Of a stretch of DNA of 64,000 nt, positions 21,121-31,937 are shown in pieces. Source of the DNA: Capra hircus (lineage: Eukaryota > Chordata > Mammalia > Artiodactyla > Bovidae). The position numbers were made by a program, and so were the translations under genes. The DNA is taken from assembly GCF_001704415.2 (NCBI RefSeq), contig NC_030827.1:45450271-45514270 (forward strand), read 5' to 3'. The notes below the pieces were generated by a model. The model was not told the DNA's origin, ran no database searches, and saw only the letters and a list, made by a program, of their open reading frames with translations. Each line of letters begins with the position of its first letter. The first letter of the stretch is position 1.

Positions 21121-22709
21121 AAAGTGGAAAAAACCACTAGACCATTCAGTTATGACCTAAATCATATCCCTTATGACTATACAGTGGAAGTGAGAAATAG
21201 ATTTAAGGGCATAGATCTGATAGAATGCCTCATGAACTATGGATGGAGGTTTGTGACATTGTACAGGAGATAGGAATCAAGACCATCCCAAGAAAAAGAA
21301 ATGCAAAAAAGCAAAATGGCTGTCTAAGGAGGCCTTACAAATAGCTGTGAAAAAAAGAGAAGCTAAAGGCAAAAGAGAAAAGGAAAGATATACCACTTTG
21401 AATGCAGAGTTCTAAAGAATAGCAAGGAGAAGTAAGAAAGCCTTCCTCAGCAATCAGTGTAAAGAAATAGAGGAAAACAATTGAATGGGAAAGACTAGAG
21501 ATCGCCTCAAGAAAATTAGAGATACGAAGGGAACATTTCATGCAAAGATGGGCTTGATAAAGGACAGAAATGGTAGGGACGTAACAGAAGCAGAAGATGT
21601 TAAGACGAGGTGGCAAGAATACACAGAAGAACTGTACAAAAAACATCTGCACGACCCAGATAATCACCATGTGTGACCACTCACCTAGAGCCAGACATCC
21701 TGAAATGTGAAGTCAAGTGGGCCTTAGAAAGCATCACTATGAACAAAGCTAGTGGAGGTGATTTAATTCCAGTTGAGCTATTTCTAATCCTAAAAGATGA
21801 TGCTGTGAGAGTGCTGCATTCAATATGCCAGCAAATTTGGAAAACTAAGCAGTGGCCACAGGACGGGAAAAGATCAGTTTTCATTCCAATCCCAAAGAAA
21901 GGCAATGCCAAAGTATGCTCAAACTACTGCACAATTGCACTCATCTCACACACTATTAAGGTAATGCTCAAAATTCTCCAAGCCAGGCTTAAGCAATACG
22001 TGAACTGATGTTCAAGCTGGTTTTTAGAAAATGCAGAGAAACCAGAGATCAAATTGCAACATCCGCTGGATCATCAAAAAAGCAAGAGTGTCCCAGAAAA
22101 ACATCTATTTCTGCTTTATTGACTATGCCAAAACATTTGTGGATCACAATAAATTGTGGAAAATTCTGAAAGAGATGGGAATACCAGACCACCTAATCCA
22201 CCTCTTGAGAAATCTGTATGCAGGTCAGGAAGCAACAGTTAGAACTGGACATGGAACAACAGACTGGTTCCAAACAGGAAAAGGAGTACACCAAGGCTGT
22301 ATATTGTCACCCTGCTTATTTAACTTATATGCCAAGTACATCATGAGAAACGCTTAACTGGAAAAAGCAAAGCTGAAATCAAGATTGCCTGGAGAAATAT
22401 CAATAACCTCAGATAAGCAGATGACACCACCCTTATGGCAGAAAGTGAAGAAGAACTAAAGAGACTCTTAATGAAAGTAAAAGAGGAGAGTGAAAAAGTT
22501 GGCTTAAAGCTCAACATTCAGAAAACTAAGAACATGGCATCCAGTCCTGTCACTTCATGGCAAATAGACGGGGAAACAGTGGAAACATTGTCAGACTTTA
22601 TTTTTGGGGGCTCCAAAATCACTGCAGATGGTGATTGCAGCCATGAAATTAAAAGATGCTTACTCCTTGGAAGGAAAGTTATGACCAACTTAGACAGCAT
22701 ATTAAAAAG
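21121..22709 (+). pseudogene. BovB reverse transcriptase relic, catalytic Tyr codon turned into a stop
   Basis: The segment holds the linker (YDLNHIPYDYTVEVRNRF), then frames at 21485-21676, 21673-22008 and 22031-22357. The reverse transcriptase shows IYFCFIDYAKTFVDH (motif A, Asp) near 22105-22145, RNLYAGQEATVRTGHGTTDW, and GCILSPCLFNLYAKY near 22290-22335. Motif C should read YADD, but at 22412-22423 the bases are TAAGCAGATGAC, so the Tyr codon TAT became TAA. After it the frame resumes with MAESEEELKRLLMKVKEESE. Other frameshifts separate the pieces. The copy is dead. Confidence 0.9.
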
Positions 22710-23034
22710 TCTTTATGTGAGACAGCAAAAGAGACACGGATGTATAGAACAGTCTTTTGGACTCTGTGGAAGAGGTAGAGGGTGGGATGATTTGGGAGAA
22801 TGTTACTGAAACATGTATAATATCATATAAGAAATGAATTGCCAGTCTGGGTTTGATGCAGGATACAGGATGCTCAGTGTTGGTGCACTGGGATGACCCA
22901 GAGGGATGGTATGGGGAGGGAGGTGGGAGAGGGGTTCAGGATTGGGAAAACGTGAACACCCATGGCAGATTCATGTTGATGTATGGCAAAATCAATACAA
23001 TATTGTAAAGCAAATAATGCTAATAATATTAATT
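22710..23034 (+). mobile_element. L1 3' UTR insert in BovB, 325 bp
   Basis: GAGACAGCAAAAGAGACAC, CATGTATAATATCATATAAG, GGGATGACCCAGAGGGATGG and GATGTATGGCAAAATC are the typical ruminant L1 3' UTR. The insert is flanked by TTAAAAAG at 22702-22709 and 23035-23042, both matching the BovB target. The site TT/AAAA fits L1 endonuclease. Orientation is the same as that of the host BovB. The tail is only weakly A-rich, having decayed. Confidence 0.92.
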
Positions 23035-23042
23035 TTAAAAAG

Positions 23043-23529
23043 CAGAGACATTACTTTGCCAACAAAGGTCTGTCTAGTCATGGTTATGGTTTTTCCAGTG
23101 GTCATGTATGGATGTTAGAGTTGGACTATAAAGAAAGCTGAGTGCTAAAGAATTGATGCTTTTGAACTGTGATGTTGGAGAAGACTTTTGAGAGTCCCTT
23201 GGACTGCGAGGAGATCCAACCAGTCCATCCTAAAAGAGATCAATCCTGGGTGTTCATTGGAAGGACTGATGTTGAAGTTGAAAGTCCATTAATTACTTTG
23301 GCCATCCTATGCAAAGAACTGACTCATTTGAAAAGACCCTGATGCTGGAAAAGACTGAGAGCAGGAGGAGAAGGGGACAACAGAGGATAACATGGTTGGA
23401 TGGCATCACCTACTCAATGGACATGGGTTTGCGTGGACTCCAGGTGTTGGTGATGGACAGGGAGGCCTGCTGTGTTGTGGTTCATAGGGTCATAAAGAGT
23501 TGGACAGAACTGATTGACTGAACTAACTG
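23043..23529 (+). pseudogene. BovB ORF2 C-terminus and 3' tail after the L1 insert
   Basis: The BovB sequence resumes with GCAGAGACATTACTTTGCC and runs to the tail. The frames at 22906-23118 and 23309-23521 are pieces of the C-terminal part (VMYGC, RRRRGQQRITWLDGITYSMD). Several stops are present. Confidence 0.88.
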
Positions 23530-23571
23530 TATATGTATATATTTAACCACATTTATTTGGTTTTAAATGTA

Positions 23572-23772
23572 TTCCCAGGTGGCATTGTGGTAAATAATCT
23601 GCATGTCAATACAGGAGACACAAGAGATATGAGTTTGATCCCTGGATGGGGAAGATATGCTTGGAGGAGGAAATGGCAATCCACTCCAGTATTTTTGCCT
23701 GGAATATTCCAATGATAGAGGCACCTGGAGGGCTATAGTCCATGAGGGTTGCAAAGAGTTGGACACGACTTT
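23572..23772 (+). mobile_element. CHR-type SINE, diverged
   Basis: The head CCCAGGTGGCATTGTGGTAA, the CHR-specific GGAGACACAAGAGATATGAG with GTTTGATCCCTGG, then GGAGGAGGAAATGGCAATCC and GAGTTGGACACGACTT. Substitutions are many, so it is an older copy. Confidence 0.85.
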
Positions 23773-26350
23773 CATGGACATATAAACTTTTTGTTCCAGT
23801 AATGTTATCCACATGAAGAAATAAGAATAGAGAATCAGAACACGTCTCATAGTGTAGCTCATAAACGTTAGTTACAGTGAATGAATGGAGACTCCATGTC
23901 ATAAAAATTCTAATGTGTTTCTCTTGTAAATTTGCCAGATGTTAAGTCATATCCTTTGGAAGGTTTGGAAATAATTATTCCTATCATTTCCCTGTCATTA
24001 AATTCTCTGGTGTGATACAAAGTTCAAGTTAATAAATACAAATGGTTAACCATATCGTTCTGACTATGAACTTGAGACCTTTGTTTAAATGAGTAGAAGG
24101 AAATGTTAAAAAACAATGTGTGATCTAAAATATTTACTCAGACATTATTCTTGTATTTTATATAATATTTATCAACTTTGTAAGTAGCAGCTATTCAAAA
24201 TGATCTCCATAATGTCTTAAACACCTCGATTAGTCACAGTACAATCAGTTGTGATAACAAACCAGAAAAATAACAAAATTATTCATGTCACATTCTAATG
24301 GCAGTGCTAATTTAACTGAGAAATTACTATATAATGTTACAGCCTAAACAGTCATTGATATTAATTTCAAATTATATTTCAAATTAAGAGAAAAGTTAGT
24401 TATAAAATAATAATTAGAAAACTGCTTAGCACATCATTTAAAACGTTTTTTTTTCATTTTATATGTCATATAGAAGCATTCATATAACAATTTTTAAATA
24501 ACTTATCTCCTATATGTATTTTTCTAACTTTAAATTTCTATCATATTTTAACATACATGTGAAATTGTTATACAGATTAAATGAGTCCATAGTTATCCCT
24601 CTTCATGTGTCAATTCACTTAACCCTCTATATCTCACTGTTTCTTTCCTCTTACATATAAATTAAAGAGAGAGGTAACTAAACTGGTTTCATCTGATTCA
24701 TTCATTTTCTTATGTGAATAAAGTATTCAACATTTCTTAATGAATGAGGAGTGCAGCAGATGTCAAATTTGGCATACTGAAGACATACTAATATATCAAA
24801 ATATGGCTGATTGAAAATAAATGCTAGAATTACTGATGTTTGAAAAGCAGTTGGCAGAGCAATCACTGATTGGATCTATATGAACATCACTCCAGATATG
24901 TCCTATGCAATGTACTTCAATTCACTTTAACACAAGACCATACATGCAATGAGCATTTAAAACATTAAGGTTATATTGAAAACAGATATTCCCATCTATT
25001 CTATAAGCAATTGTGAGTACAAAAAAGTGCTTGCAAATATTAAATTTCAGCACCTTTGGAGTCTACAGTTGTGATAATGGAAGACTGGTATTATAACATC
25101 AGATAGATTAAGGCCACTTCCTTTAGTAAAAGCTTTATTTGTCTGCAGAATAAATGCTACTAAGATTTCATTTGTTACTTTAATTACAGCAATATGTCTT
25201 CCACTTGCCTAGAGTAAAAAGTTTACTTTAATTAATATCTCAATTTTATGATTAAAACATCAAACACTACATATGCTAAATTCTCACACTACTTACAGCA
25301 CACAGACATGAAAAATTTTGCTACAGATGCTGCTCTGGTCATCAGGATTTGTTGAAAATCTCTTGAAAAAAACTTTAATCTCTTCTGCACAAATGTTTAG
25401 TTGTCATTTATAGTTGATATTATTTGAAAAAAATATGTAAAAATATAGAATTTGGGATTTAGCATTAAGACACGTGGAAATCCCACAATGTTAAGTGAAT
25501 ATTTCAAAAGAATAACTCCTGCATAAGATATAGTTAGCATAAATATAGATTATTTTATTGCTTTTAGTAAACTGTTTTCAGTTTGTCAGAGGATTATGTC
25601 ATTAGCATCTACAATATAGTCATGAGAAAGAATTAGAAAAACTCTAAATCATCAGCATAGTTTTGAATTTCAAGTCAATCAACAAGAATTGTCTGAATAA
25701 TTAAAGAGCAAAATTTTGAGGGCATGCTTATCTGATAATAATTTTACTATTTCACTCAAATGCACCAAGAATAAACAGTTGAAGTAATTTAGCAAAGGGA
25801 GCAGAGAAGATGGGAATCTAGTTGACCGTTTGTAAAACTGCTTTCATAAAAATAACATATTTCACTAAATCAGGGATAATGTTGGGAGAATAGACAGATA
25901 ATTAGTGCTCTAGGCTTCTTTTCCTCCTGAAGTCTCAGTATTTACTGAGACCCAGGAGGGGACAGAATTTATCTAGGAGAAAAGACCAAAAAAAAGGCTG
26001 TATATTTATAGATGAAATTTGTGATATTTCTCTTTCTCCTAATATTTTTCTTGAGATATTTACAATATCATCATCTTTTTACAGTATCTGCAGATTGAAT
26101 GTGATGCCTTTATTTTTAATCAATATTATGAAGAGGAAAATTTTATGTTTCAGTCAAAATATTGTCAAAATCATAAGAAAGCTATTAAGATTTCAGTAAT
26201 TTTGACTGTATATTGACAGTACTTAAAATAACACTTTTTTTTTTTTTAATGGATATTATGGCTGCTCTGGTCCCCTAATCACTTCCACAATACATACATA
26301 TGGAAAGGAAAAGTGCTACTAATATTAAATACATTGACAGTATTGCCAAC
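23773..26350. other. About 2.6 kb of AT-rich DNA without gene
   Basis: No repeat family or exon recognised. Only short chance frames are present. Confidence 0.6.
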
Positions 26351-27015
26351 CAAAGATATACCCAAGTGAATGCAGAGTTCAAGAGAAAAGCAAAGAAAGA
26401 TAAAGCCTTCTTAAGCGAACAATGCAAAGAAATAGAGGAAAGCAATACAATGACTAGAGATCTCTTTAAGAAAATTGGAGATACCAAGGGAACACTTCAT
26501 GCAAAGACGGGAACAATAAAGGATAGAAACATCAAGGACCTAACAGAAGCAGAAAATGTTAACAAGAGGTAGCAAGAATACACAGAAGAACTGTACAAAA
26601 GAGGTCTTAATGAACTGCATAACCACAGTGATGTGGTCGCTCATCTAAAGCCAGACATCCTGGAGCATGAAGTCAAGTAGACCTTAGGAAGCATTGCCAC
26701 AAACAAAGCTAGTGGAGGTAATGAAATTCCAGGTGAGCTATTTCAAATCCTTAAAAATGATGCTGTTAAAGTGCTGCACTCAATATGCCAGCAAGTTTGG
26801 AAAGCTCAGCAGTGGCCACTGGATGGCAAAAGGGCAGTTTTCATACCAATGCCAAAGGAAAGAATGACAAAGAATGTTCAAACTACTGTACAATTGCACT
26901 CATTTCACATGCAAGCAAGATTATGCTCAAAATACTTCAAGCTAAGCTTCAGAGGTATGTGAACTGGAAACCTGTATATCAAGCTGGATTTAGAAAAGCC
27001 AGAGGAACAAGAGAA

Positions 27016-27788
27016 TGAGAGAGTCATTTCCTAGGGAGGTTGATAAGAAGTCTAGGGGTCCCCAAGGAGAGAGGGGTCTGGAATTCTCAAGGAGAAAGAA
27101 AGGACAAACTTTTTTTTTTTCTTCTCTACATTCCTTAGGATTATATAACAACAATGTATTCTGCTTGGAGAAGGCAATGGCACCCCACTCCAGTACTCTT
27201 GCTTGGAAAATCCCATGGACGGAGGAGCCTGGTAGGCTGCAGTCCATGGGGTCGCGAAGAGTCGGACACGGCTGAGAGACTTCACTTTAATTTTTCACTT
27301 TCATGCATTGGAGAAGGAAATGGCAACCTACTCTAGTATTCTTGCCTAGAGAATCCCAGGGATGGGGGAGCCTGGTGGGCTGCCATCTATGGGGTCCCAC
27401 AGAGTCAGACATGACTTAAGCGACTTAGCAGCAGCAGTAGCAGCAATGTATTCTGCTTGAGGATAGTCTCTGGATTAAACCTTCTGGCTAATTCTGTTAT
27501 CTTAAAATGTAAATTATGGGAGTAGGTCTGGTGAGGTCTTTACAACCTCCAAACATTCTTTGGATTCGTTGGAGAGTATATAACTTCACTGCTAACACTA
27601 ACAGGGGGGTACTCTTTCTGCCCCCTTCTGATGCCTATGTCAGAAGCTTTCTCTATCTCCTTTATACTTTAATAAAACTTTATTACACAAAAGCTCTGAG
27701 CGATCAAGCCTCATCTCTGGCCCTGGATTGAATTCTTCACCTCTGGGGGCCAAGAATCCCAGCGTCGTGATTCAACAACAAGCTTTCA
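27016..27788 (+). mobile_element. Solo ERV LTR inserted in BovB
   Basis: The unit starts TGAGAGAG and ends TTTCA, the TG...CA form of LTRs. It has TATATAA at 27577-27583, AATAAA at 27671-27676, and a U5-like end with CTCTGGCCCTGGATTG. The flanks AGAA (27012-27015) and AGAT (27789-27792) fit a decayed 4-bp target duplication, and BovB continues on both sides. No internal genes are present. Without its nested SINE it is about 480 bp. The match to bovine class I ERV LTRs is from memory. Confidence 0.82.
27168..27443 (+). mobile_element. Bov-A2 dimeric SINE with 16-bp target duplication, nested in the LTR
   Basis: Two Bov-A units (about 27168-27297 and 27308-27443) are joined by the linker TTTCACTTTCATGCATTGGA. 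The second ends in GCGACTTAGCAGCAGCAG. The perfect duplication CAATGTATTCTGCTTG lies at 27152-27167 and 27444-27459, so the dimer entered as one unit. It keeps CpG sites, suggesting recent insertion. Confidence 0.96.
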
Positions 27789-28169
27789 AGATTAAATTGC
27801 AAAACATATGCTGGATCATAGAAAAATACAAGGGAATTAGCAAATAATAATAATAATCTACTTCTTCATTGACTACTCTAAAGCCTTTGACTGTGTGGAT
27901 CACAACAAACTGGAAAATTCTTAACGAGATGAGGTTACTAGACCACTTTACCTGCCTCCCGAGAAATCTGTATTCAGATCAAGAAGAAACAGTTAGAACC
28001 AAAATGGAATGGCACACTGGTTCAAAATTGGGAAAGGGGTACATCAAGGCTGTATATTGTCACTCCGCTAATTTAACTTTTCTTTAGAGGACATCATGCG
28101 AAATGCTGGACTGGGTGAAGCACAGCTGGAATCAAAACTGCTGGGAGAAATCCCAATAACCTCAGATAT

Positions 28170-28378
28170 TGGCTCCCCTGGTGGCTCAGAGGTTAAGTGT
28201 CTGCCTTCAATGTGGGAGACCAGGGTTCTATCCCTGGGTTGGGAAGATCCCCTGGAGAAGGAAATGGCAACCTACTCCAGTATTCGTGCCTGGAGAATCC
28301 CATGGAAGGAGGAGCCTGGTGGGCTACCGTCCATGGGATCACAAAGCGTTGGACACGACTGAGCGACTTCGCTTTCTT
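28170..28378 (+). mobile_element. Bov-tA SINE inserted in the BovB YADD codons
   Basis: Full-length SINE (GGCTCCCCTGGTGGCTCAGA to GCGACTTCGCTTTCTTTC) flanked by TCAGATAT at 28162-28169 and 28379-28386. The duplication includes the codons for Arg-Tyr of the reverse transcriptase motif. Confidence 0.95.
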
Positions 28379-29164
28379 TCAGATATGCAGATGATACCAC
28401 CCTTCTGGCAAAAAGCAAAGAGGAACAAAGGAGTCTCGTGAAGGTGAAAGAGGAGAGTGAAAAAGCTGGCTTAAATTTCAACATTCAAAAAACTAAGATC
28501 ATAGCATCTGTTCCCATCACTTCATGGCAAATAGATGGGGAAAAAATAGAAACAGTGACAGACTATTTTCTTGGGCTCCTCCAAAATCACTGCAGAAGAT
28601 GACTGTGGCTGCAAAATTTAAAAAACCTCCTGTTCCTTGGAAGAAAAGCTATGACAAACATAGACAGAGTACTAAAAAGCAGAGACATCACTTTGCTGAC
28701 AAAGATCCATATAGTCAAGGCTATGATGTTTCTAGCAGTCATGTATGGGTGTAAGAGTTGCACCATGAAGAAAGCTGAGCACTGAAGAATTGATGCTTTC
28801 AGATTGTGGTTCTGGAGAACACTCTCAAGAGTCCCTTGGACAGCAAGGAGATCAACCCAGTCAATCCTAAAGGGAATCAATCCTGAATATTCATTGAAAG
28901 GACTGATGTTTATGGTCCAAGACTTTGGCCACCTTATGCAAAGAACCTATTCATTGGAAAAAACCCTGATACTAGGTATGCTCCAGGGCAAGAGAAGAAG
29001 CATCTGACAGAGGATGAGATGGTTGGTTGGCATCACTGATTCCATGGACATGAGTTTGAGCAAACTCAGGGAGATAGTGAAGGACAGGAAAGCCTGGTGT
29101 GCTGCAGTTCATGGGGTCACAAAGAGTCGGAGATGACTTAGCGACTGAGCAACAGCTACAATCT

Positions 29165-29435
29165 CCACTAAATTTTCATTTTGTAAAATAGAAACTCTAT
29201 AGCCATTAAATATCAACATTCCATTTTCTTCCACCCTCATCTCCTGGCAAAGACCCATTCTATTTTCTGTGTCTGTGATTATGACTATACTAAGTAACTC
29301 ATAGAAGTAAAATCATACAGTATTTGTCTTTTTGTGACTGGCTTATTTCACTTCCATTGTGCCCTCAAGGTCATACATGTTGTGGTGTATGTAGGAATGT
29401 ACTTCCTTTTTAAGACTGATTAATGCTCACAATAT
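29165..29435 (-). mobile_element. Old L1, 3' part (minus) of an element with 5' inversion
   Basis: The minus strand reads ATATTGTGAGCATTAATC and AAAAAGGAAGTACATTCC, the L1 ORF2 end, then TAAGCCAGTCACAAAAAGAC and the 3' UTR. The 3' end lies near 29165. It continues directly from the ORF2 segment that lies inverted at 29450-29949. Confidence 0.82.
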
Positions 29436-29449
29436 TAAAAAAAAAAAAA

Positions 29450-29949
29450 CCAGACAAATCTATTCAAAAATTAGCAAAGGCCTTGAACAGACATTTTTCT
29501 AAATGAGGATACACAACTGAATAATAAGCACATTAAGACGTGGTTGATATCACTAATCAATAATAAAATGTAATTCAAAACTACAATGTGATATCACATC
29601 ACATCCCTTGGGGGAGTAAAAACAAACAAACAAACAGAAAACAAATAATAAAACAGAAAATACAAAGTCAGTGAAACCTAAATGTATTTAGGGACCTAAA
29701 TGCACTGTTGAGAGCAATATACAATGCTACAACTTTGTGGAAAATCATTTGGTGATTCTTAATATTAAAAATAGACATATCATATGATCCTTCAATTCTA
29801 TTTATAGGTATATACTCCAAAGAATTGAAAGCATTATCTCAAAGAATTATTTGTATACCTGTGTTCATAATAGCACTACTCTCAGTAGCTAAAATGTGGA
29901 GGCAACCACAGTGTCCACTCATGAATGAATGGATAAGCCAAATGTGATT
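29450..29949 (+). pseudogene. Old L1 ORF2 C-terminal segment, inverted against its 3' part
   Basis: Plus-strand translation in broken frames gives the known L1 ORF2 end: the segment for NRHFSK near 29490, TGTGATATCACATCACA near 29586, then a region like IPIYRYIL/KELKA near 29795-29835, and TSEWISQM near 29920-29945. It stops exactly where the minus-strand partner begins in L1 coordinates. Together with an A run at the junction (29437-29449), this is a twin-priming structure. It contains a simple AAAC repeat at 29618-29645. Confidence 0.8.
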
Positions 29950-31241
29950 TCAGTTCAGTTCAGTTCGGTTCAGTTACTTAGTTGTGTCTGACTCTGTGAT
30001 CCCATGGACTGCAGCATACCACACTTCCCTGTCCATCTCCAAATCCCAGAGCTTACTCAAACTCATGCCCATTGAGTTGGTGATGCCATCCAACCATCTC
30101 ATCCTCTGTCATCTCCTTCTCCTCCTGCCTTCAATCTTTCTCAGCATCAGGGTCCTTTCAAATGAGTCAGCTCTTCACAATCAGGCAGCCAAAGTTTTGG
30201 AGTTTCAGCTTAAGCATCAGTCCTTCCAATGAATATTCAGGACTGATTTCTTTGAGAATGAACTGGTTGTATTTCCTTACTGTCCAAGGGACTCTCAAGA
30301 GTCTTCTCCAACACCACAGTTCAAAAGCATCAGTTCTTTGGCACTCTGCTTTCTTTACAGTTCAACTCTCCCATCCATACATGACTACTGGAAAAACCAT
30401 AGCCTTGACTAGACGGACTTTTGTTGGCAAAGTAATTTCTCTGCTTTTAAATGTGCTGTCTAGGTTGTCATAACTTTTCTTCCAAGGAGCAAGCATCTTT
30501 TAATTTCATGGCTGCAGTCACCATATGCAGTGATTTTGGAGCCCCCCAAATATAAAATCTGTCATTATTTCCATTGTTTGCCCATATATTACCCATGAAG
30601 TGATGGGACCAGATGCCATGATCTTAGTTTTCTAAATGTTGAGTTTTAAGCCAAGTTTTTCACTCTTCTCTTCCACTTTCATCAAGAGGCCTTTTAGTTC
30701 TTCTTCAATTTCTGCCATAAGTGCGGTGTCATTTGCATATCTGAGGTTATTGATATTTCTCTGGGCAATCTTGATTCTTAAATAAGCAGGGTGACAATAT
30801 ACAGCCTTGACATACACCTTTCCCAATATGGAACCTGTCTGTTGTTCTATGCCCAGTTCTAAGTGTTGCTTCTTGACCTGCATACAGGTTTCTTAAGAGG
30901 CAGGTTAGGTGGTCTGCTATTCCCATCTCTTTCAGATTTTTCCACAATCCACACAGTCAATCATTTTGGCATAGTCAATAAAGTAGAGGTAGTTGTTTTT
31001 GTTTTGTTTTGTTTTGTTTTTCTGGAACTACCTTGCTTTTTCAATGATCCAATGGATGTTGGCAATTTGGTCTTTGGTTCTTCTGCCTTTTCTAAATCCA
31101 GCTTCAATATCTGGAAATTCATGGTTTACGTACTGTTGAAGCTTGGCTTGGAGAATTTTGAGCATTACTTTGCTAGCTTGTGAGATGAGCACAATTGTGT
31201 GATACTTTGAGTATTCTTTGATATTGTCTTTTTGGGATTGC
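29950..31241 (-). mobile_element. BovB, 5'-truncated ~1.3 kb (minus)
   Basis: The 3' tail starts at 29950 (CAGTTCAGTTCAGTTCGG) and the copy extends to the reverse transcriptase region at about 31241 (CTTTTTGGGATTG, the complement of the segment for NPKK). A (GTTTT)n expansion at 30993-31022 sits in the codons before motif A. Frames at 30883-30632 and 30947-30747 hold HLTCLLRNLYAGQEATLRTG and NINNLRYANDTALMAE. The catalytic motif is therefore YAND instead of YADD. Confidence 0.93.
30993..31022. repeat. (GTTTT)n microsatellite inside BovB
   Basis: About five units expanded from a T-rich BovB segment. Confidence 0.9.
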
Positions 31242-31937
31242 CACCTGGGAAGCCATCTCTACTGCAAGCACTTGCATCCAGTTTGCAATGTGATATTTAG
31301 CCATGATTTTCCTTTGTCTGCAGGCATTGCTGTTTGCAGGCATCTTTGATTTTTGGTGTTCAGTCAAAATGTTTAGTCTCATAGAACTATTTTTTCTATC
31401 ATAACAAGGTTAAATACATATACCTATTATTACAATATTGTTATTAATTCACTTTTGTATTATTATCTTTAACACAGTAGAATTTTTATCAGGGTAGAAA
31501 ATGAGAAAGAAAGAATGTTACCTGACAGATAAAAGCTGATAGCTGGCTTAACTGCTTTTAGATACTCATGTGGTTCCCCTAATGACATTAGCAATTTCAC
31601 AGAAAATAAATATCTGACTGGAACACTATGTGACATGGATATAATATATATACAAGAATATAATCATTCTGATTTTGGTATTGACGATCTCATGATGTCC
31701 ATGTGTAAAGTCTTCTCTTGTATATATTACAAAGATGACTTGTAATCATGTCTAACAATAGGCTAGAAACAAATGTACTATACAAACACAAAAATGACTA
31801 GACATCCCCATGGCTTCTTACATGGGGTGGTGTTCTTTGCTTCAACAGATAATAAACCCACTTTCGTATGTTCTTGGGGTCTTTGGCATGCAGACATCAA
31901 TTGGAGTAAAATATGAATACAAAGTTATTTTTTCCAG
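31242..31937. other. AT-rich DNA with a BovB scrap
   Basis: Apart from the 60-bp BovB scrap at 31657-31716 no gene or repeat is recognised. The start (CCACCTGGGAAGCC) resembles the complement of a SINE head but is only ~15 bp. Confidence 0.55.
31657..31716 (-). mobile_element. Orphan BovB endonuclease scrap
   Basis: AATATAATCATTCTGATTTT, TGATGTCCATGTGTAAAG and TCTTCTCTTG are the complement of the BovB endonuclease segment for RRLYTWTSPDGQHRNQIDYI. Neither side continues as BovB. Perfect 12-bp inverted repeats (ATATATACAAGA at 31646-31657, TCTTGTATATAT at 31716-31727) flank it. Confidence 0.8.

Larger units (their letters stand above)
19838..23529 (+). mobile_element. Near-full-length BovB with 5' UTR, split by an L1 insert
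   Basis: This is the only copy here with the BovB 5' region: GGCACGGCCAAGAGGAGCTA at about 19860, and the segment with GCAAACCACTTCAG at about 20164. The endonuclease, reverse transcriptase, C-terminal part and 3' tail follow in order, ending near 23529. Without the L1 insert (22710-23034) it is about 3.4 kb, close to full BovB length. Many stops and frameshifts make it inactive. Confidence 0.95.
26351..29155 (+). mobile_element. BovB hosting an LTR and two SINE insertions
   Basis: The BovB pieces are 26351-27015, 27789-28169 and 28379-29155, all plus and in the right order. The first starts in the linker (GATATACCCAAGTGAATGC) and the last ends with the 3' tail. Removing the inserts leaves about 1.8 kb. 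The frame is broken many times. Confidence 0.93.
26351..29155 (+). pseudogene. BovB ORF2 relic in three pieces
   Basis: Piece one carries the linker and reverse transcriptase start (frames 26300-26572, 26771-26962 and 26785-27018, with ALISHASKIMLKILQAKLQ). Piece two carries motif A (FIDYSKAFDCVD near 27867-27900) and the GYIKAVYCH region, which is the shifted form of GCILSPC. YADD is split by a SINE: the Tyr codon lies at 28167-28169 and GCAGATGAT follows the insert at 28387. Piece three carries the KVKEESEKAGLNFNIQ region and the C-terminal part up to RISWLVGI-like sequence. All frames are interrupted. Confidence 0.85.

Noticed and set aside
27015..27336. Overlapping plus frames of 60-86 codons
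   Set aside because: They are read-through of the LTR and the Bov-A2 SINE.
27016..27788. Full endogenous retrovirus
   Set aside because: Only one LTR is present, with BovB on both sides and no gag, pol or env sequence.
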